Below are positions 35,522 through 44,437 of a DNA stretch of 64,000 bases, one piece after another (within the stretch, counting starts at the first letter, position 1; every line of letters begins with the position of its first letter). The DNA comes from Allobosea sp. OK403 (lineage in GTDB: Bacteria > Pseudomonadota > Alphaproteobacteria > Rhizobiales > Beijerinckiaceae), in NCBI RefSeq assembly GCF_900113835.1, contig NZ_FOQV01000001.1:310001-374000 (forward strand), in the 5' to 3' direction. The notes under the pieces are model-generated. The model did not search any database. It worked only from the letters and a program-made list of their open reading frames with translations, and had not been told where the DNA came from. The translations under genes and the position numbers were made by a program.

Positions 35522-36219
35522 CAGCGTGTCTCGAGCTTGAGGCGGCGATCCGAATAGGAACCGAGCGCCATGATGCCGAAGGAGATCAGGAGATAGATCA
35601 CGGTGGCGACCGCGAAGGCCTCAAAAGTCTTGAAGGTGTAGCTCTCGACCTCGCGCGTGCGGTAGGTCAGTTCACCCACGCCGATCGCCATGGCGAGGCT
35701 GGTGTTCTTGAACAGCAGCAGGGTCTGGTTGATCAAGGGCGGGATCGCGATCCGCATCGCCTGGGGCAGCACGACATAGCCCATGGCGCCGAGATAGCCG
35801 AAGCCGATCGAGCGCGCCGCCTCATATTGAGCCTTGGGGATCGAGCGGATGCCGCTGCGAATATCCTCGGCGATATAGGCCGCCGAGGCGAGCCCGAGTG
35901 CGATCGCTGCCAGCAGGAACTCGCCGTGATGGGCGTTGATCCATTGCCGGGCCGGGCGCGGCAGCAGCGAGGGGACGCCGAAATACCAGATGAGGATTTG
36001 CACCAGCAGCGGCACGTTGCGGTGATACTCGACATAGAGCGCAACGAACCAGCCGAGCGGCGGCAGCGGGATCATCCTGATCAGGGTCAGGATGATCCCC
36101 ATCGCCATGGCAAGGCACCAGGCGACACAGGTCAAGGCGAGCGTGGTGGCGACGCCGATCACGAACCAGTCGAGATACTGGCCGCTGAGCACGCCACGCA
36201 GGTCGAAGACATATCCCAT
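35521..36219 (-). CDS. Polar amino acid ABC transporter permease 1
   Basis: A 232-residue permease of the HisQ/GltJ type with EAA loop (YEAARSIGFGYLGAMGYVVLPQAM) and the motif NTSLAMAIGVGELTYRTREVESYTF cut short here to its core NTSLAMAIGVGELTY. It pairs with the next gene. A palindromic element of about 108 bases separates it from the binding-protein gene upstream, a place where attenuation between binding protein and permease is common. Confidence 0.92.
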   Translation of the reverse strand: MGYVFDLRGVLSGQYLDWFVIGVATTLALTCVAWCLAMAMGIILTLIRMIPLPPLGWFVALYVEYHRNVPLLVQILIWYFGVPSLLPRPARQWINAHHGEFLLAAIALGLASAAYIAEDIRSGIRSIPKAQYEAARSIGFGYLGAMGYVVLPQAMRIAIPPLINQTLLLFKNTSLAMAIGVGELTYRTREVESYTFKTFEAFAVATVIYLLISFGIMALGSYSDRRLKLETR

Positions 36220-36240
36220 CGCGCACCGCCCCCTGGCAGC

Positions 36241-36348
36241 AAGGCCTTAGAGCCCATTTGGAAATTCGAGCCCTCATCCTTCGAGACGCCGCTGCGCGGC
36301 TCCTCAGGATGAGGGCTCAGGGAGTTTCCGAACAGCCTCTGAGGCCTT
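36241..36348. repeat. Palindromic element inside the amino acid transporter operon
   Basis: Outer arms AAGGCCTTAGAG and CTCTGAGGCCTT (one mismatch), inner arms GAGCCCTCATCC (36268-36279) and GGATGAGGGCTC (36307-36318). It matches the right end of the element at 11685-11955. Its edge abuts the stop codon of the binding-protein gene. Confidence 0.75.
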
Positions 36349-37184
36349 CAGCCCTTGATCTCTTCGATCGGGAAATCGCGCTTGATGTCGAAGGCCGTGC
36401 CGGCGCCCAGCCATTTCGAGAAGACCGTGTCGATCTCACCGGAGCTGGCGAGCTTCGTCAGGACGCCGTTGACGTGGTCCTTGAAGGCGGTTTCGCCTCG
36501 ACGCAGGCCCAGGCCCCAGGGCTCGACGAAGAGCGACTTCTCGATCACCACCATCGGCGTCTTGGCCTGGCTCTGCTGGCGCAGCTTCACCAGGATCAAT
36601 TCGGAGGCGCAGAAGGCGTCGACCTTGTCCTGGACCAAAGCGAGATAGGCCGAGGAGGTGTCCTGGAAGGTCACCGTCTCCGCCGTCGGGATCAGGCGAC
36701 GCACGCCCTGCTCGGAGGAGGAGCCCTTGAGCGCCGTGACCTTCTTGCCGGCGAGCTTGTCGAGCGTGGTGATGCCCGATTCCTTGGTGACCATCAGCTT
36801 CTGCTGGCTGACGAAATAGGAATAGGAGAAGTCGATCTGCTGAGCGCGCTCGGGCGTGTAGCCGAGATTGGCGGCGAGAATATCGACGCGGCCCTGCGTC
36901 AGCTCGGGAATGCGGGCCTCTACCGCGATCGGCTTCAATTCGAGCGTCACGCCGAGCGAATCCGCGACCTTCTGGCAGATGTCGACGTCGTAGCCGACGA
37001 TCTGGCGGGTCTGCGGGTGCTGGAAGGAGAAGGGCTCGGCCGTGCCGAGCGTGCCGCAGATCAGCTTTCCGCGCGCCTTGATGTCGGCGAGCTGGTCGGC
37101 CTTGGCCGCAGTCACGGCGGTGCCGGCGAGAAGGGCGGCAAGGGTGGCAAGGGCGGCAAGGCCCGGGATCGAAAGCAGCTTCAT
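36348..37184 (-). CDS. Polar amino acid ABC transporter substrate-binding protein
   Basis: A 278-residue periplasmic protein of the SBP_bac_3 family. The signal peptide (MKLLSIPGLAALATLAALLA) is cleaved near AAKA (residues 27-30). GKLICGTLGTAEPFSFQ, VGYDVDICQKVAD and the DILAANLGYTPERAQQIDFS segments place it with glutamate/aspartate-type binding proteins. It lies between the aminotransferase and permease genes and gives the transporter its specificity, likely for an acidic amino acid or derivative. Confidence 0.92.
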   Translation of the reverse strand: MKLLSIPGLAALATLAALLAGTAVTAAKADQLADIKARGKLICGTLGTAEPFSFQHPQTRQIVGYDVDICQKVADSLGVTLELKPIAVEARIPELTQGRVDILAANLGYTPERAQQIDFSYSYFVSQQKLMVTKESGITTLDKLAGKKVTALKGSSSEQGVRRLIPTAETVTFQDTSSAYLALVQDKVDAFCASELILVKLRQQSQAKTPMVVIEKSLFVEPWGLGLRRGETAFKDHVNGVLTKLASSGEIDTVFSKWLGAGTAFDIKRDFPIEEIKG

Positions 37185-37201
37185 GGTCTAGTCCCCTGTT
37201 T

Positions 37202-38422
37202 TTATGATCGTTGCAGTGCGTCGCTGGCGCGCTTCATCCGCGCGCAGGCCTCCTCGATCGCGTCGAGAGATGTCGCGATCGACAGGCGCAGATAGGGCGA
37301 TAGCCCATAGGCCGAACCATCGAGCATGGCGACGCCGGCCTCCTCCAGGAAATAGAGCGCGACATCGAGATCGCTCTTCAGTTCGTGGCCCTCAGCCGTC
37401 CTCCTGCCGATCAGCCCGGCGCAGGACGGGTAGACATAGAAGGCGCCGTCGGGCGTGAGGCAGGTAATGCCGTCGATCGCATTGAGCAATTCGACCGCCC
37501 GGTCACGGCGGGCGCGATAGGCGAGGCGGGCTTCACCGACGAAGCTCTGGTCGCCTTCGAGCGCGGCTGCAGCCGCGGCCATGCTCGGGGCCGCCGCCGC
37601 CGAGGTGGTCTGCGACTGGATGACGTTCATCGCCGTCACCAGCGCTTTCGGGCCGGCGCCATAGCCGATACGGAAGCCGGTCATGGCGTAGGTCTTGGAG
37701 ACGCCGTTGACCAGGAGCGTGCGCTCACGCAGCCCGGGCGCGATCGCCACGGGGCAGACCGGCTCGCCGCCGTCGAAGCGGATATGCTCGTAGATGTCGT
37801 CGGTCATCAGCGCCACATGCGGATGGCGCAGCAGCACCTCGGTCAGCGTCGTCATCTCGGCTGCCGAATAGAAGGCGCCTGTCGGGTTCGAGGGCGTGTT
37901 CAGCAGCAGCCAGCGCGTCTTCGGCGTGATCGCGGCTTCAAGCGCCTCCGGCGTCAGCTTGAAGCCGGAGTTCTCACCGCAGGCCACGATGACCGGCGTG
38001 CCGTCGCAGGCCAGCACCATGTCGGGATAGGACACCCAATAGGGCGCGGGCACGATGACCTCGTCGCCTTCGCCCAGTGTCGCTGCGAGCGCGTTGAAGA
38101 TGATCTGCTTGGCGCCGCTGCCGACGACGATCTGGTCGAGCGGGTAGCTGACGCCGTTTTCGCGCTCGAACTTCGCGGCGATCGCCTTGCGCAGTCGCAG
38201 CGTGCCGTTGACCGGGGAATAGCGGGTCTCTCCGGCCGCCATCGCGGCGGTCGCAGCCTGCTGGATGTGCAAGGGCGTGTCGAAATCGGGCTCGCCGGTG
38301 GTGAGGTCGATGATGTCGCGGCCCTGCGCCCGCAACTCCTGGGCGCGCATGCGCGCGACCATGCTCGGCGAAGGCTTGATGCGCTGGACGCGCGCCGAGA
38401 GCGGGATGGCGGAGACGGTCAT
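37202..38422 (-). CDS. Pyridoxal-phosphate aminotransferase class I
   Basis: A 406-residue aminotransferase of the AspC-like group. PLP Lys243 is in VNGVSKTYAMTGFRIG, NTPSNPTGA lies at about 175-183, and the C-terminal YLRLSIATS keeps the carboxylate-binding Arg. Its start overlaps the stop of the RraA-type gene (ATGA). Together they suggest deamination of an imported amino acid to a 2-oxo acid that is then cleaved by the aldolase. Confidence 0.92.
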   Translation of the reverse strand: MTVSAIPLSARVQRIKPSPSMVARMRAQELRAQGRDIIDLTTGEPDFDTPLHIQQAATAAMAAGETRYSPVNGTLRLRKAIAAKFERENGVSYPLDQIVVGSGAKQIIFNALAATLGEGDEVIVPAPYWVSYPDMVLACDGTPVIVACGENSGFKLTPEALEAAITPKTRWLLLNTPSNPTGAFYSAAEMTTLTEVLLRHPHVALMTDDIYEHIRFDGGEPVCPVAIAPGLRERTLLVNGVSKTYAMTGFRIGYGAGPKALVTAMNVIQSQTTSAAAAPSMAAAAAALEGDQSFVGEARLAYRARRDRAVELLNAIDGITCLTPDGAFYVYPSCAGLIGRRTAEGHELKSDLDVALYFLEEAGVAMLDGSAYGLSPYLRLSIATSLDAIEEACARMKRASDALQRS

Positions 38423-39081
38423 GAGGCGGCCTTTTCGACGATCCCGGTATAGGGCTTGTCGAGGCGGCCCTCAGTGATGTCGGTGAGCGCCTGGGCTTCG
38501 CGTGCTTCCTGCGCGCGCACCAGCGCCAGCAATTCCTCGGCATCGGCGCGGTCGAAGGTCACGATGCCGTCCGCGTCGCCGACCACGACATCGCCCGGCA
38601 TCACCACCATGCCGTCGATCGCGACCGGCACGTTGATCTCGCCGGGCCCCGTCTTGTAGGGGCCGCGGTGGGTGACGCTGCGCGCATAGCAGGGGAACCC
38701 GGCCTCGACGAAGGCCGCGACATCGCGGATCGCTCCGTCGATGACGAAGCCGGCGACGCCCATCGCCTTGGCGCGGCTCATCATGATCTCGCCGACGAGC
38801 GCCTGGATCTCGTCGCCGCCGCCATCGACGACCAGCACGTCGCCGGGGCGCAGGAATTCATAAGCCTTGTGCAGGGTCTGGTTGTCGCCGGGCCGCGTCT
38901 TCACCGTCACCGCAGTGCCGACCAGATGGCCGGAGCGATGATAGGGCTTGAGGCTCTTCGTGCCGTGCAGCCGGTTCATATTGTCGGAAATGACCGCGAC
39001 GGCCGCGCCGCGAAAAGCGTCGAGAATGGCGGCCGGAACGGCAGGCGCGCTCGGGTTGGTGCGGTGGCCGATCAGCGGCAT
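38419..39081 (-). CDS. RraA-like protein (4-hydroxy-2-oxoacid aldolase / oxaloacetate decarboxylase family)
   Basis: A 220-residue protein of the RraA/HMG-aldolase fold. It has GDVLVVDGGGDEIQALVGEIM (80-99 region) and DGAIRD (115-120) with the Arg119/Asp120 pair that binds pyruvate and metal in the class II aldolases HMG/CHA aldolase. True RraA regulators of RNase E lack the full set. As first gene of the operon with aminotransferase and transporter, an aldolase or oxaloacetate decarboxylase role fits best. Confidence 0.87.
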   Translation of the reverse strand: MPLIGHRTNPSAPAVPAAILDAFRGAAVAVISDNMNRLHGTKSLKPYHRSGHLVGTAVTVKTRPGDNQTLHKAYEFLRPGDVLVVDGGGDEIQALVGEIMMSRAKAMGVAGFVIDGAIRDVAAFVEAGFPCYARSVTHRGPYKTGPGEINVPVAIDGMVVMPGDVVVGDADGIVTFDRADAEELLALVRAQEAREAQALTDITEGRLDKPYTGIVEKAAS

Positions 39082-39151
39082 GGTTTTGAACCTGCGTCAG
39101 ACAAATGGTTTCGACGACAACCAATATGTGACGTCGCAATAATGACAGAAA

Positions 39152-39197
39152 GCGAATATTATTCGCGACCACGATCGCTTTTCTTCATGATGAAGAA
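39152..39197. promoter_or_regulatory. Two palindromes between RraA-like and LysR genes
   Basis: GCGAATA-T-TATTCGC (39152-39166) and TTCTTCA-TGA-TGAAGAA (39181-39197), 14 bases apart, lie between the divergent genes. Both are perfect. They are good candidates for LysR binding sites controlling the operon and the regulator itself. Confidence 0.55.
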
Positions 39198-39244
39198 GGG
39201 CTGTCGCGCGCGATTTCGAGGTCCCTTTTTTCTAAGGTCCTGCC

Positions 39245-40171
39245 ATGCCGGCCAGCCTGAAGCAGCTCGAGGCTTTCTATTGGACTGCGACGCTGGGCGG
39301 CTTCACCGAAGCGGCGCAGCGCCTCAACCTGGCTCAGTCCACGATCTCGAAACGGATCCTGGAGCTCGAAGCCGTCACCAATGGGCCGCTGTTCGACCGC
39401 GCGAGCCATGCCTTGCGCTTGACCCGGGCCGGCGAGGCGAGCCTGCCGATCGCGGCGCAGATGCTGGCGCTGGAATTGCGCTTCCGTGAAGAGGCCAGCG
39501 GCCCGGCGAGCTTTTCGGGTCCCTTCCGCTTCGGCGCCACCGAGCTCGTCGCGCTGACCTGGCTGCCGAAGCTCGTCGTCGCGATGAAGCGAGACTACCC
39601 GAACCTCGTCCCGGTGCCGGAGGTTGCGGCGAGCATCGACCTGTTCGGCAAATTGACCACGAACGAACTCGATCTCGTGATCGGGCTCGATCCGCCGCAG
39701 ACGCCCGACCTGACGGCGGTGCCGCTGCAGGCGGTTCAGCTCGAATGGGTCTCGGCGCCGGGGTTCGGCCCGGCAGAGGACTGCATCCCGCTGGGCGAGA
39801 TGGCGAAATATCCGATCCTGAGCCAGACGCAGGGCTCCGGCCTGCAGCGGCTGGTGCTCGACTGGGCGGTGGCGAACGGCCTGCAGATCAACCGTGTCGT
39901 CCAGTGCAACAGCCTGAACGTGCTCGCTGGGCTCGCGGCCTCGGGGCTGGGCGTCACCTTCCTGACCGCGAGCTATTTCGCGCCCGAGATCAGGAGCGGT
40001 CTTCTGCGCGTGATCAGGACGGAGCCCGCCATTCCCCCGATCCGCTATTTCGCGGTGCACCGCGCCCGGGACCTGTCGCCGCTCGCAGCCCGGGTGGCCG
40101 CCATCGCGCAGGACTGCTGCGATTTCTCGGCGCGCAGCCTGCCAGAGCGTGAAAGCGCTTCCGTGGCCTGA
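39245..40171 (+). CDS. LysR family transcriptional regulator
   Basis: A 308-residue LysR protein with the helix-turn-helix at about residues 18-40 (FTEAAQRLNLAQSTISKRILELE) and a substrate domain from about 95. Divergent from the RraA-aminotransferase-transporter operon, with palindromes between. It most likely senses the imported amino acid or its oxo acid. It ends at a bidirectional terminator shared with the hydantoinase B gene. Confidence 0.9.
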   Translation: MPASLKQLEAFYWTATLGGFTEAAQRLNLAQSTISKRILELEAVTNGPLFDRASHALRLTRAGEASLPIAAQMLALELRFREEASGPASFSGPFRFGATELVALTWLPKLVVAMKRDYPNLVPVPEVAASIDLFGKLTTNELDLVIGLDPPQTPDLTAVPLQAVQLEWVSAPGFGPAEDCIPLGEMAKYPILSQTQGSGLQRLVLDWAVANGLQINRVVQCNSLNVLAGLAASGLGVTFLTASYFAPEIRSGLLRVIRTEPAIPPIRYFAVHRARDLSPLAARVAAIAQDCCDFSARSLPERESASVA

Positions 40172-40206
40172 GCTTGGCCGGGGCGAGGGGCCCGCCCCGG
40201 CAAAGC
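40172..40206. terminator. Bidirectional hairpin between convergent genes
   Basis: GCTTGGCCGGGGCG (40172-40185) pairs with CGCCCCGGCAAAGC (40193-40206) with one mismatch and a 7-base loop. It fills almost the entire gap between the LysR stop (40171) and the hydantoinase B stop (40209). No strong T-run is seen on either side. Confidence 0.6.
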
Positions 40207-40208
40207 CA

Positions 40209-42218
40209 TCAGGCCATTGCGCGCGCAGCCTCGGGAGCCACGTGCGGCAGATCCGTGAAGCGCGCTACGACATCCTCATAGGCGCGGTAGACATCGGCCG
40301 CGCCTTGCCCGCCCTCCGCGGGCGGGTTCTTGATGACGTGGAAGATCTGGTGCTTGACGAAATAGCGCCAGGTCACCGGCACCTCCGCGAGGATGCGCGT
40401 GAGCGCCGCGTAGCGACCGCGCGTCCAGACCTTCTCGAAGGCGATGCGACCTGGCCCGTAGCCGAACTCCGCGCTGTCGGCCTCTCCCGCCATCTGCGCG
40501 CGGAGCGTGACGGTGGCGGCGTCATCGAGCGCGAAATCCGGGCCGATGACGACGCCGTAGTCGAGGCGCGCCCGCTCCGCCGAGACCAGGCCGCGCTTCA
40601 CATCGGTCAGGACGTCAGCCACCGGGCGTTCCAGGGGCGAGCCGTAGCCGCCGGCGCCCGGTCCCTGGATCAGGATGATGTCGCCGGGATCGCAGGGGAC
40701 GATGTCCTGCGAGCCGAGATCGACCGCCTTCGGCGTGCCGGGATTCTTGATGAAGCGCGAGACGGCGCCCGAACGCCCGCCGACCAGCCCCCAGGCCGAG
40801 AAGACCGAGCGGTCGCGGTTGCGCGCGGTCACCAGGGATTGCGGCGCGTCGAGCTGGAACTCCATCTCCAGCCCGGTACCGCCCCGGCGACGGCCAGGGC
40901 CGCCGGAGTCCGGCACCAGCCCGTAGCGGCGGATCTTGATCGGGATTTCCGCCTCGCTGATCTCGACGGGCGTGTTCTTCAGGAAGGAGAGGTTGGCGCC
41001 GCTGCCTTCGGCTCCGTCTCCGAAGGCGCTGCCACCGGCGCCGCCGCCGACCGGGCCGATCGAGGCCATGATCGGCTGGCCGGATCTGGTGCTGGTCTTG
41101 ACGTTCATGATGCTGACGGCGCTGCCCGGCGAGGCCGGCAGCCGCTCCGGCACGGCGCGGCAGAAGGCGCCGATGGTGACCGTCTGCGCCAGGTTGCAGA
41201 GCAGGCTGCGCATGCCCACAGCCGCCGGCTTGACCGCGTTCACGACCGTGCCCTCGGGCAGGACGGCCCGCGTCGGGCGCATCAACCCGGCATTCAGCAT
41301 CATCGTCGGGTCCAGGCAGTAGAGCGCATAGACCGTCCCGACCGTCACCAGCGAATGGCGCTCCTTGCCGCCAGTGGGCATGTTGAGCGAGGAGGCGAGC
41401 TGGGGATCGCTGCCGGTGAAATCGACCGTCAGCGTATCGCCATGGACCTTGAGCGTCACCGCGACGCGCACGGGATAGCCGCCCGTCTGGTCCTCGTCGG
41501 CATAGTCGGCGAAGAAATACTCGCCATCGGGAATCTGCGCGATCACGGCGCGCGCCTGGCTCTCGGCATAGTCGAGCAACTGGTCGAGCCCGGCGATGAA
41601 GTCATCCTTGCCGAAACGGTCGAGGATTTCGTGGATCTTGCGCTCGCCGACATTGATGCAGGCGATCTGGGCGTTGAGATCGCCCCAGTTCTGCTCGGGC
41701 AGCCGCACGTTATGGGCGATGATGGCGAGCAGATCCTGGTTCAGCACGCCGCCGCGCATCAACCGCATCGGCGGAATCCGCAGGCCCTCCTGCTGTATCT
41801 CGGTCAGGGTGCGCGAGAGTGTCGCCGGCACGGCGCCGCCGACATCGGTGTTGTGGATGTGGTTGCCGACAAAGGCGACGATCTCGCCGTCGCGGAAGAC
41901 CGGCTTCCACATGTGTAGGTCGGGCGTATGCGTCGCGACATTGCCGGTATAGGGATCGCTGGTGACGTAGATATCGCCCTCCTCATAATCGAAGAGCGAG
42001 ATCACGCCGCCATAGTCCAGGCCGGTGTACCAGGTCGCCCCAAACGTCTTGGGCGAGGCGACGGTCAGCCCGTCCCGGGTCAGGACCTGGCAGGAAAAAT
42101 CCTCCGTCTCCTTCACGAAGGTCGAATAGGCGGTGCGCATCAGCGTCCAGCCCATGCTCTCGGCGGCAGCCGCGCAGTAATTGGCGAGAACCTGCAGCGT
42201 GGTGTTGTCGAGCTTCAC
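40209..42218 (-). CDS. Hydantoinase B / oxoprolinase family protein
   Basis: A 669-residue HyuB-type subunit. It starts MKLDNTTLQVLANYCAAAAE, with GMRSLLCNLAQTV, PVGGGAGGSAFGDGAEG and RRRGGTGLEMEF segments of the family; the last part includes GPGAGGYGSPLERPVADVL. With the A subunit it hydrolyses hydantoins or 5-oxoproline, normally with ATP. The four-base overlap with the A subunit gene (42215-42218) couples translation. Unlike pxpABC at 29682-32203 this is the large-subunit type of enzyme. Confidence 0.92.
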   Translation of the reverse strand: MKLDNTTLQVLANYCAAAAESMGWTLMRTAYSTFVKETEDFSCQVLTRDGLTVASPKTFGATWYTGLDYGGVISLFDYEEGDIYVTSDPYTGNVATHTPDLHMWKPVFRDGEIVAFVGNHIHNTDVGGAVPATLSRTLTEIQQEGLRIPPMRLMRGGVLNQDLLAIIAHNVRLPEQNWGDLNAQIACINVGERKIHEILDRFGKDDFIAGLDQLLDYAESQARAVIAQIPDGEYFFADYADEDQTGGYPVRVAVTLKVHGDTLTVDFTGSDPQLASSLNMPTGGKERHSLVTVGTVYALYCLDPTMMLNAGLMRPTRAVLPEGTVVNAVKPAAVGMRSLLCNLAQTVTIGAFCRAVPERLPASPGSAVSIMNVKTSTRSGQPIMASIGPVGGGAGGSAFGDGAEGSGANLSFLKNTPVEISEAEIPIKIRRYGLVPDSGGPGRRRGGTGLEMEFQLDAPQSLVTARNRDRSVFSAWGLVGGRSGAVSRFIKNPGTPKAVDLGSQDIVPCDPGDIILIQGPGAGGYGSPLERPVADVLTDVKRGLVSAERARLDYGVVIGPDFALDDAATVTLRAQMAGEADSAEFGYGPGRIAFEKVWTRGRYAALTRILAEVPVTWRYFVKHQIFHVIKNPPAEGGQGAADVYRAYEDVVARFTDLPHVAPEAARAMA

Positions 42219-44263
42219 GGTGCGATCTCCGAAACGATACGAAGGTTGGCGTATTCATCGACGCGCACAGTCAGGCCGGGCGGCACGATCGTGGTGCAGT
42301 CGTCCTGGGTTATGACGGCGGGACCGGCGAAGCGCTGGCCGGGCTTGAGGTCGTTGCGGTTGAACACCGCGATGGAGCGATAGGCCCCGTCGAGCCAGGC
42401 CTCGGCATGGCTGAGCGGCGTCGCAGGTTCGGAGACGGCCTCAACGCGGCGAAACTCCGGTTTGGTGGTCTTGCCTGAGATCACGAGGCGCAGCGAGATC
42501 ACCTGAACGGCGGCGGTGGGATCGGCATGGCCATAGACGCGCTCATGCTCGGCATGGAAGGCGGCGGCGAGCGCTTTCGTGTCTCCCGCGGCGACGGCTG
42601 TGGCGTCGAGCGGCGTGTCGAGTTCGAAGGACTGGCCGCGATAGCGCATCTCGGCTGAATAGGTCAGCTGGTGTTCGCCAGAATAGCTCTGGTCGACATG
42701 CAGCCAGGAGAGCGCCTTCACCTTCAAGGCCTCGAACTCGTCGCGGATGATCGCGCCGGTAGCCGGGGCGAGATCGGCATAGAGCGTCTTGATGAAGTCG
42801 CTCTTGATGTCGGCGATCAGGCCGCCCAGCGCCGAGAGCACGCCCGGCGTCGGCGGCACCACCGTCTCGCGCATGTTGAGTTCGCGGGCGAGGAAACAGG
42901 CCATCATCGGGCCGGCTCCGCCGAAGGCGAGGCAGGAGAAATCGCGCGGGTCGATCCCGAAACGCGAGACCAGCGCGCTGACATCCGAATACATTCCGGA
43001 GACGGCGATGCGGATGATAGCCTCCGCCGTCTCCTCGATGCTGCGGCCGAGCTTTTCAGCGAGCGCGCCGACAACCGCGCGGGCCTTGTTGCGGTCGATC
43101 GTCACGGCGGAATAGCCGATCTCCGAAAGACCGACGAGGCCGAGCGCGGCAAAAGCGTCGGTGATCGTGGCGCGCGTGCCGCCGCGGCCATAGCAGGCCG
43201 GTCCGGGCCGCGAGCCGGCGCTTTCGGGCCCGACCTTGAGCACGCCTTGCGCATCGACCCAGGCGATCGAGCCGCCGCCTTCGCCGATCGAGCTCACCGA
43301 GACGGATGGGATGTGGATCTGGAACTCGCCGATCTGCTCGCCGACGCCATATTGCGGCTGGCCGTCGATGATGATCGCGACATCCGCCGAGGTGCCGCCG
43401 ATGTCGAGGCTCATGCAGTGCTTGATGCCGCAGACCTCCGCGACATAAGCCGCGCCGATCACGCCCGAGGCCGTGCCGGACAGGATCATCTGCACGCACT
43501 CGCTCTTGCCCTGCTCGGCGGTCATCACGCCGCCATTCGACTTGGTCAGGCGCGGGTCGACCGTGACGCCGGCATTCTTCAACGCGACCTGCAGCGAGCC
43601 GAGATAATGCGCGACGCGCGGCTGCACATAGGCGCCGATCGCCGCCGTGATGGTGCGCTCATATTCGCGGATGATCGGCCAGGTTTCGCTGGAGAGAAAG
43701 ACCGGGATCTCGGGCGCCAGGCGCTCGACGAGCGCCTTGACGGCGCGCTCATGGCCGGCATTGCGATAGGAGTGCAGCAGCGAGACGACGATGCCCTCCG
43801 CACCTGCCGCCTGGGCGCCGGCCACGGCGCGGGCGACGCTGGCCTCGTCGAGCGCGGTTTCCTCGCTCCCATCAGCCTTCATGCGGCCCACGATGCCGAA
43901 GACGCGGTCGCGCGGTATCAGCGGCTCCGGCCGCTTCGAGAGCAGATTGTACATGTTCGGGATCTTGAGGCGGGCGACCTCCAGCACGTCCCGGAAATGC
44001 TCGGTGGTGAACAAGGCGAGCTTCAGCCCCTTGCGCTGGATCACCGTGTTGATGCCCACGGTTGTGCCATGGGTGAAATAGGTGATGTCGCCGGGCTTGA
44101 TGCCATAGCGTTCGCCGACGAGCCTGACGCCTTCGAGCACCTCCGCGCCCGGCTCATCTGGCCGTGAGAACACCTTCAGCGTCTTGAGGCTCTGCGTATT
44201 CTCGTCGAACAGCGCGAAATCCGTGAATGATCCGCCGATATCGACGCCGACCCGATAACCCAT
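42215..44263 (-). CDS. Hydantoinase A / oxoprolinase family protein
   Basis: A 682-residue HyuA-type subunit with the actin-like ATP-binding start GYRVGVDIGGSFTDFALFD, the TTVGINTVIQRKG loop, SLDIGGTSADVAII (phosphate-binding) and FGGAGPMMACFLARE. It uses ATP to activate the cyclic amide. It forms an operon with the B subunit, and lies 174 bases downstream of an XRE-cupin regulator on the same strand, so may be controlled by it. Confidence 0.92.
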   Translation of the reverse strand: MGYRVGVDIGGSFTDFALFDENTQSLKTLKVFSRPDEPGAEVLEGVRLVGERYGIKPGDITYFTHGTTVGINTVIQRKGLKLALFTTEHFRDVLEVARLKIPNMYNLLSKRPEPLIPRDRVFGIVGRMKADGSEETALDEASVARAVAGAQAAGAEGIVVSLLHSYRNAGHERAVKALVERLAPEIPVFLSSETWPIIREYERTITAAIGAYVQPRVAHYLGSLQVALKNAGVTVDPRLTKSNGGVMTAEQGKSECVQMILSGTASGVIGAAYVAEVCGIKHCMSLDIGGTSADVAIIIDGQPQYGVGEQIGEFQIHIPSVSVSSIGEGGGSIAWVDAQGVLKVGPESAGSRPGPACYGRGGTRATITDAFAALGLVGLSEIGYSAVTIDRNKARAVVGALAEKLGRSIEETAEAIIRIAVSGMYSDVSALVSRFGIDPRDFSCLAFGGAGPMMACFLARELNMRETVVPPTPGVLSALGGLIADIKSDFIKTLYADLAPATGAIIRDEFEALKVKALSWLHVDQSYSGEHQLTYSAEMRYRGQSFELDTPLDATAVAAGDTKALAAAFHAEHERVYGHADPTAAVQVISLRLVISGKTTKPEFRRVEAVSEPATPLSHAEAWLDGAYRSIAVFNRNDLKPGQRFAGPAVITQDDCTTIVPPGLTVRVDEYANLRIVSEIAP

Positions 44264-44437
44264 TGCAGCCTCCAGAGCCTATCCCCCAGCTTCCGCTGGC
44301 AGCGCGCAGGCGAATAGGATTTTTCGCGTGCGTGATGGGATGGCGGGCGTGCGCCAGCCGCATGCCGGCGCGAACGCGGCAGCGCGGTCGGGGCTGGCCG
44401 GGAGCGGGCGCGGAGGAAACCGCACCGCACGCTCACC

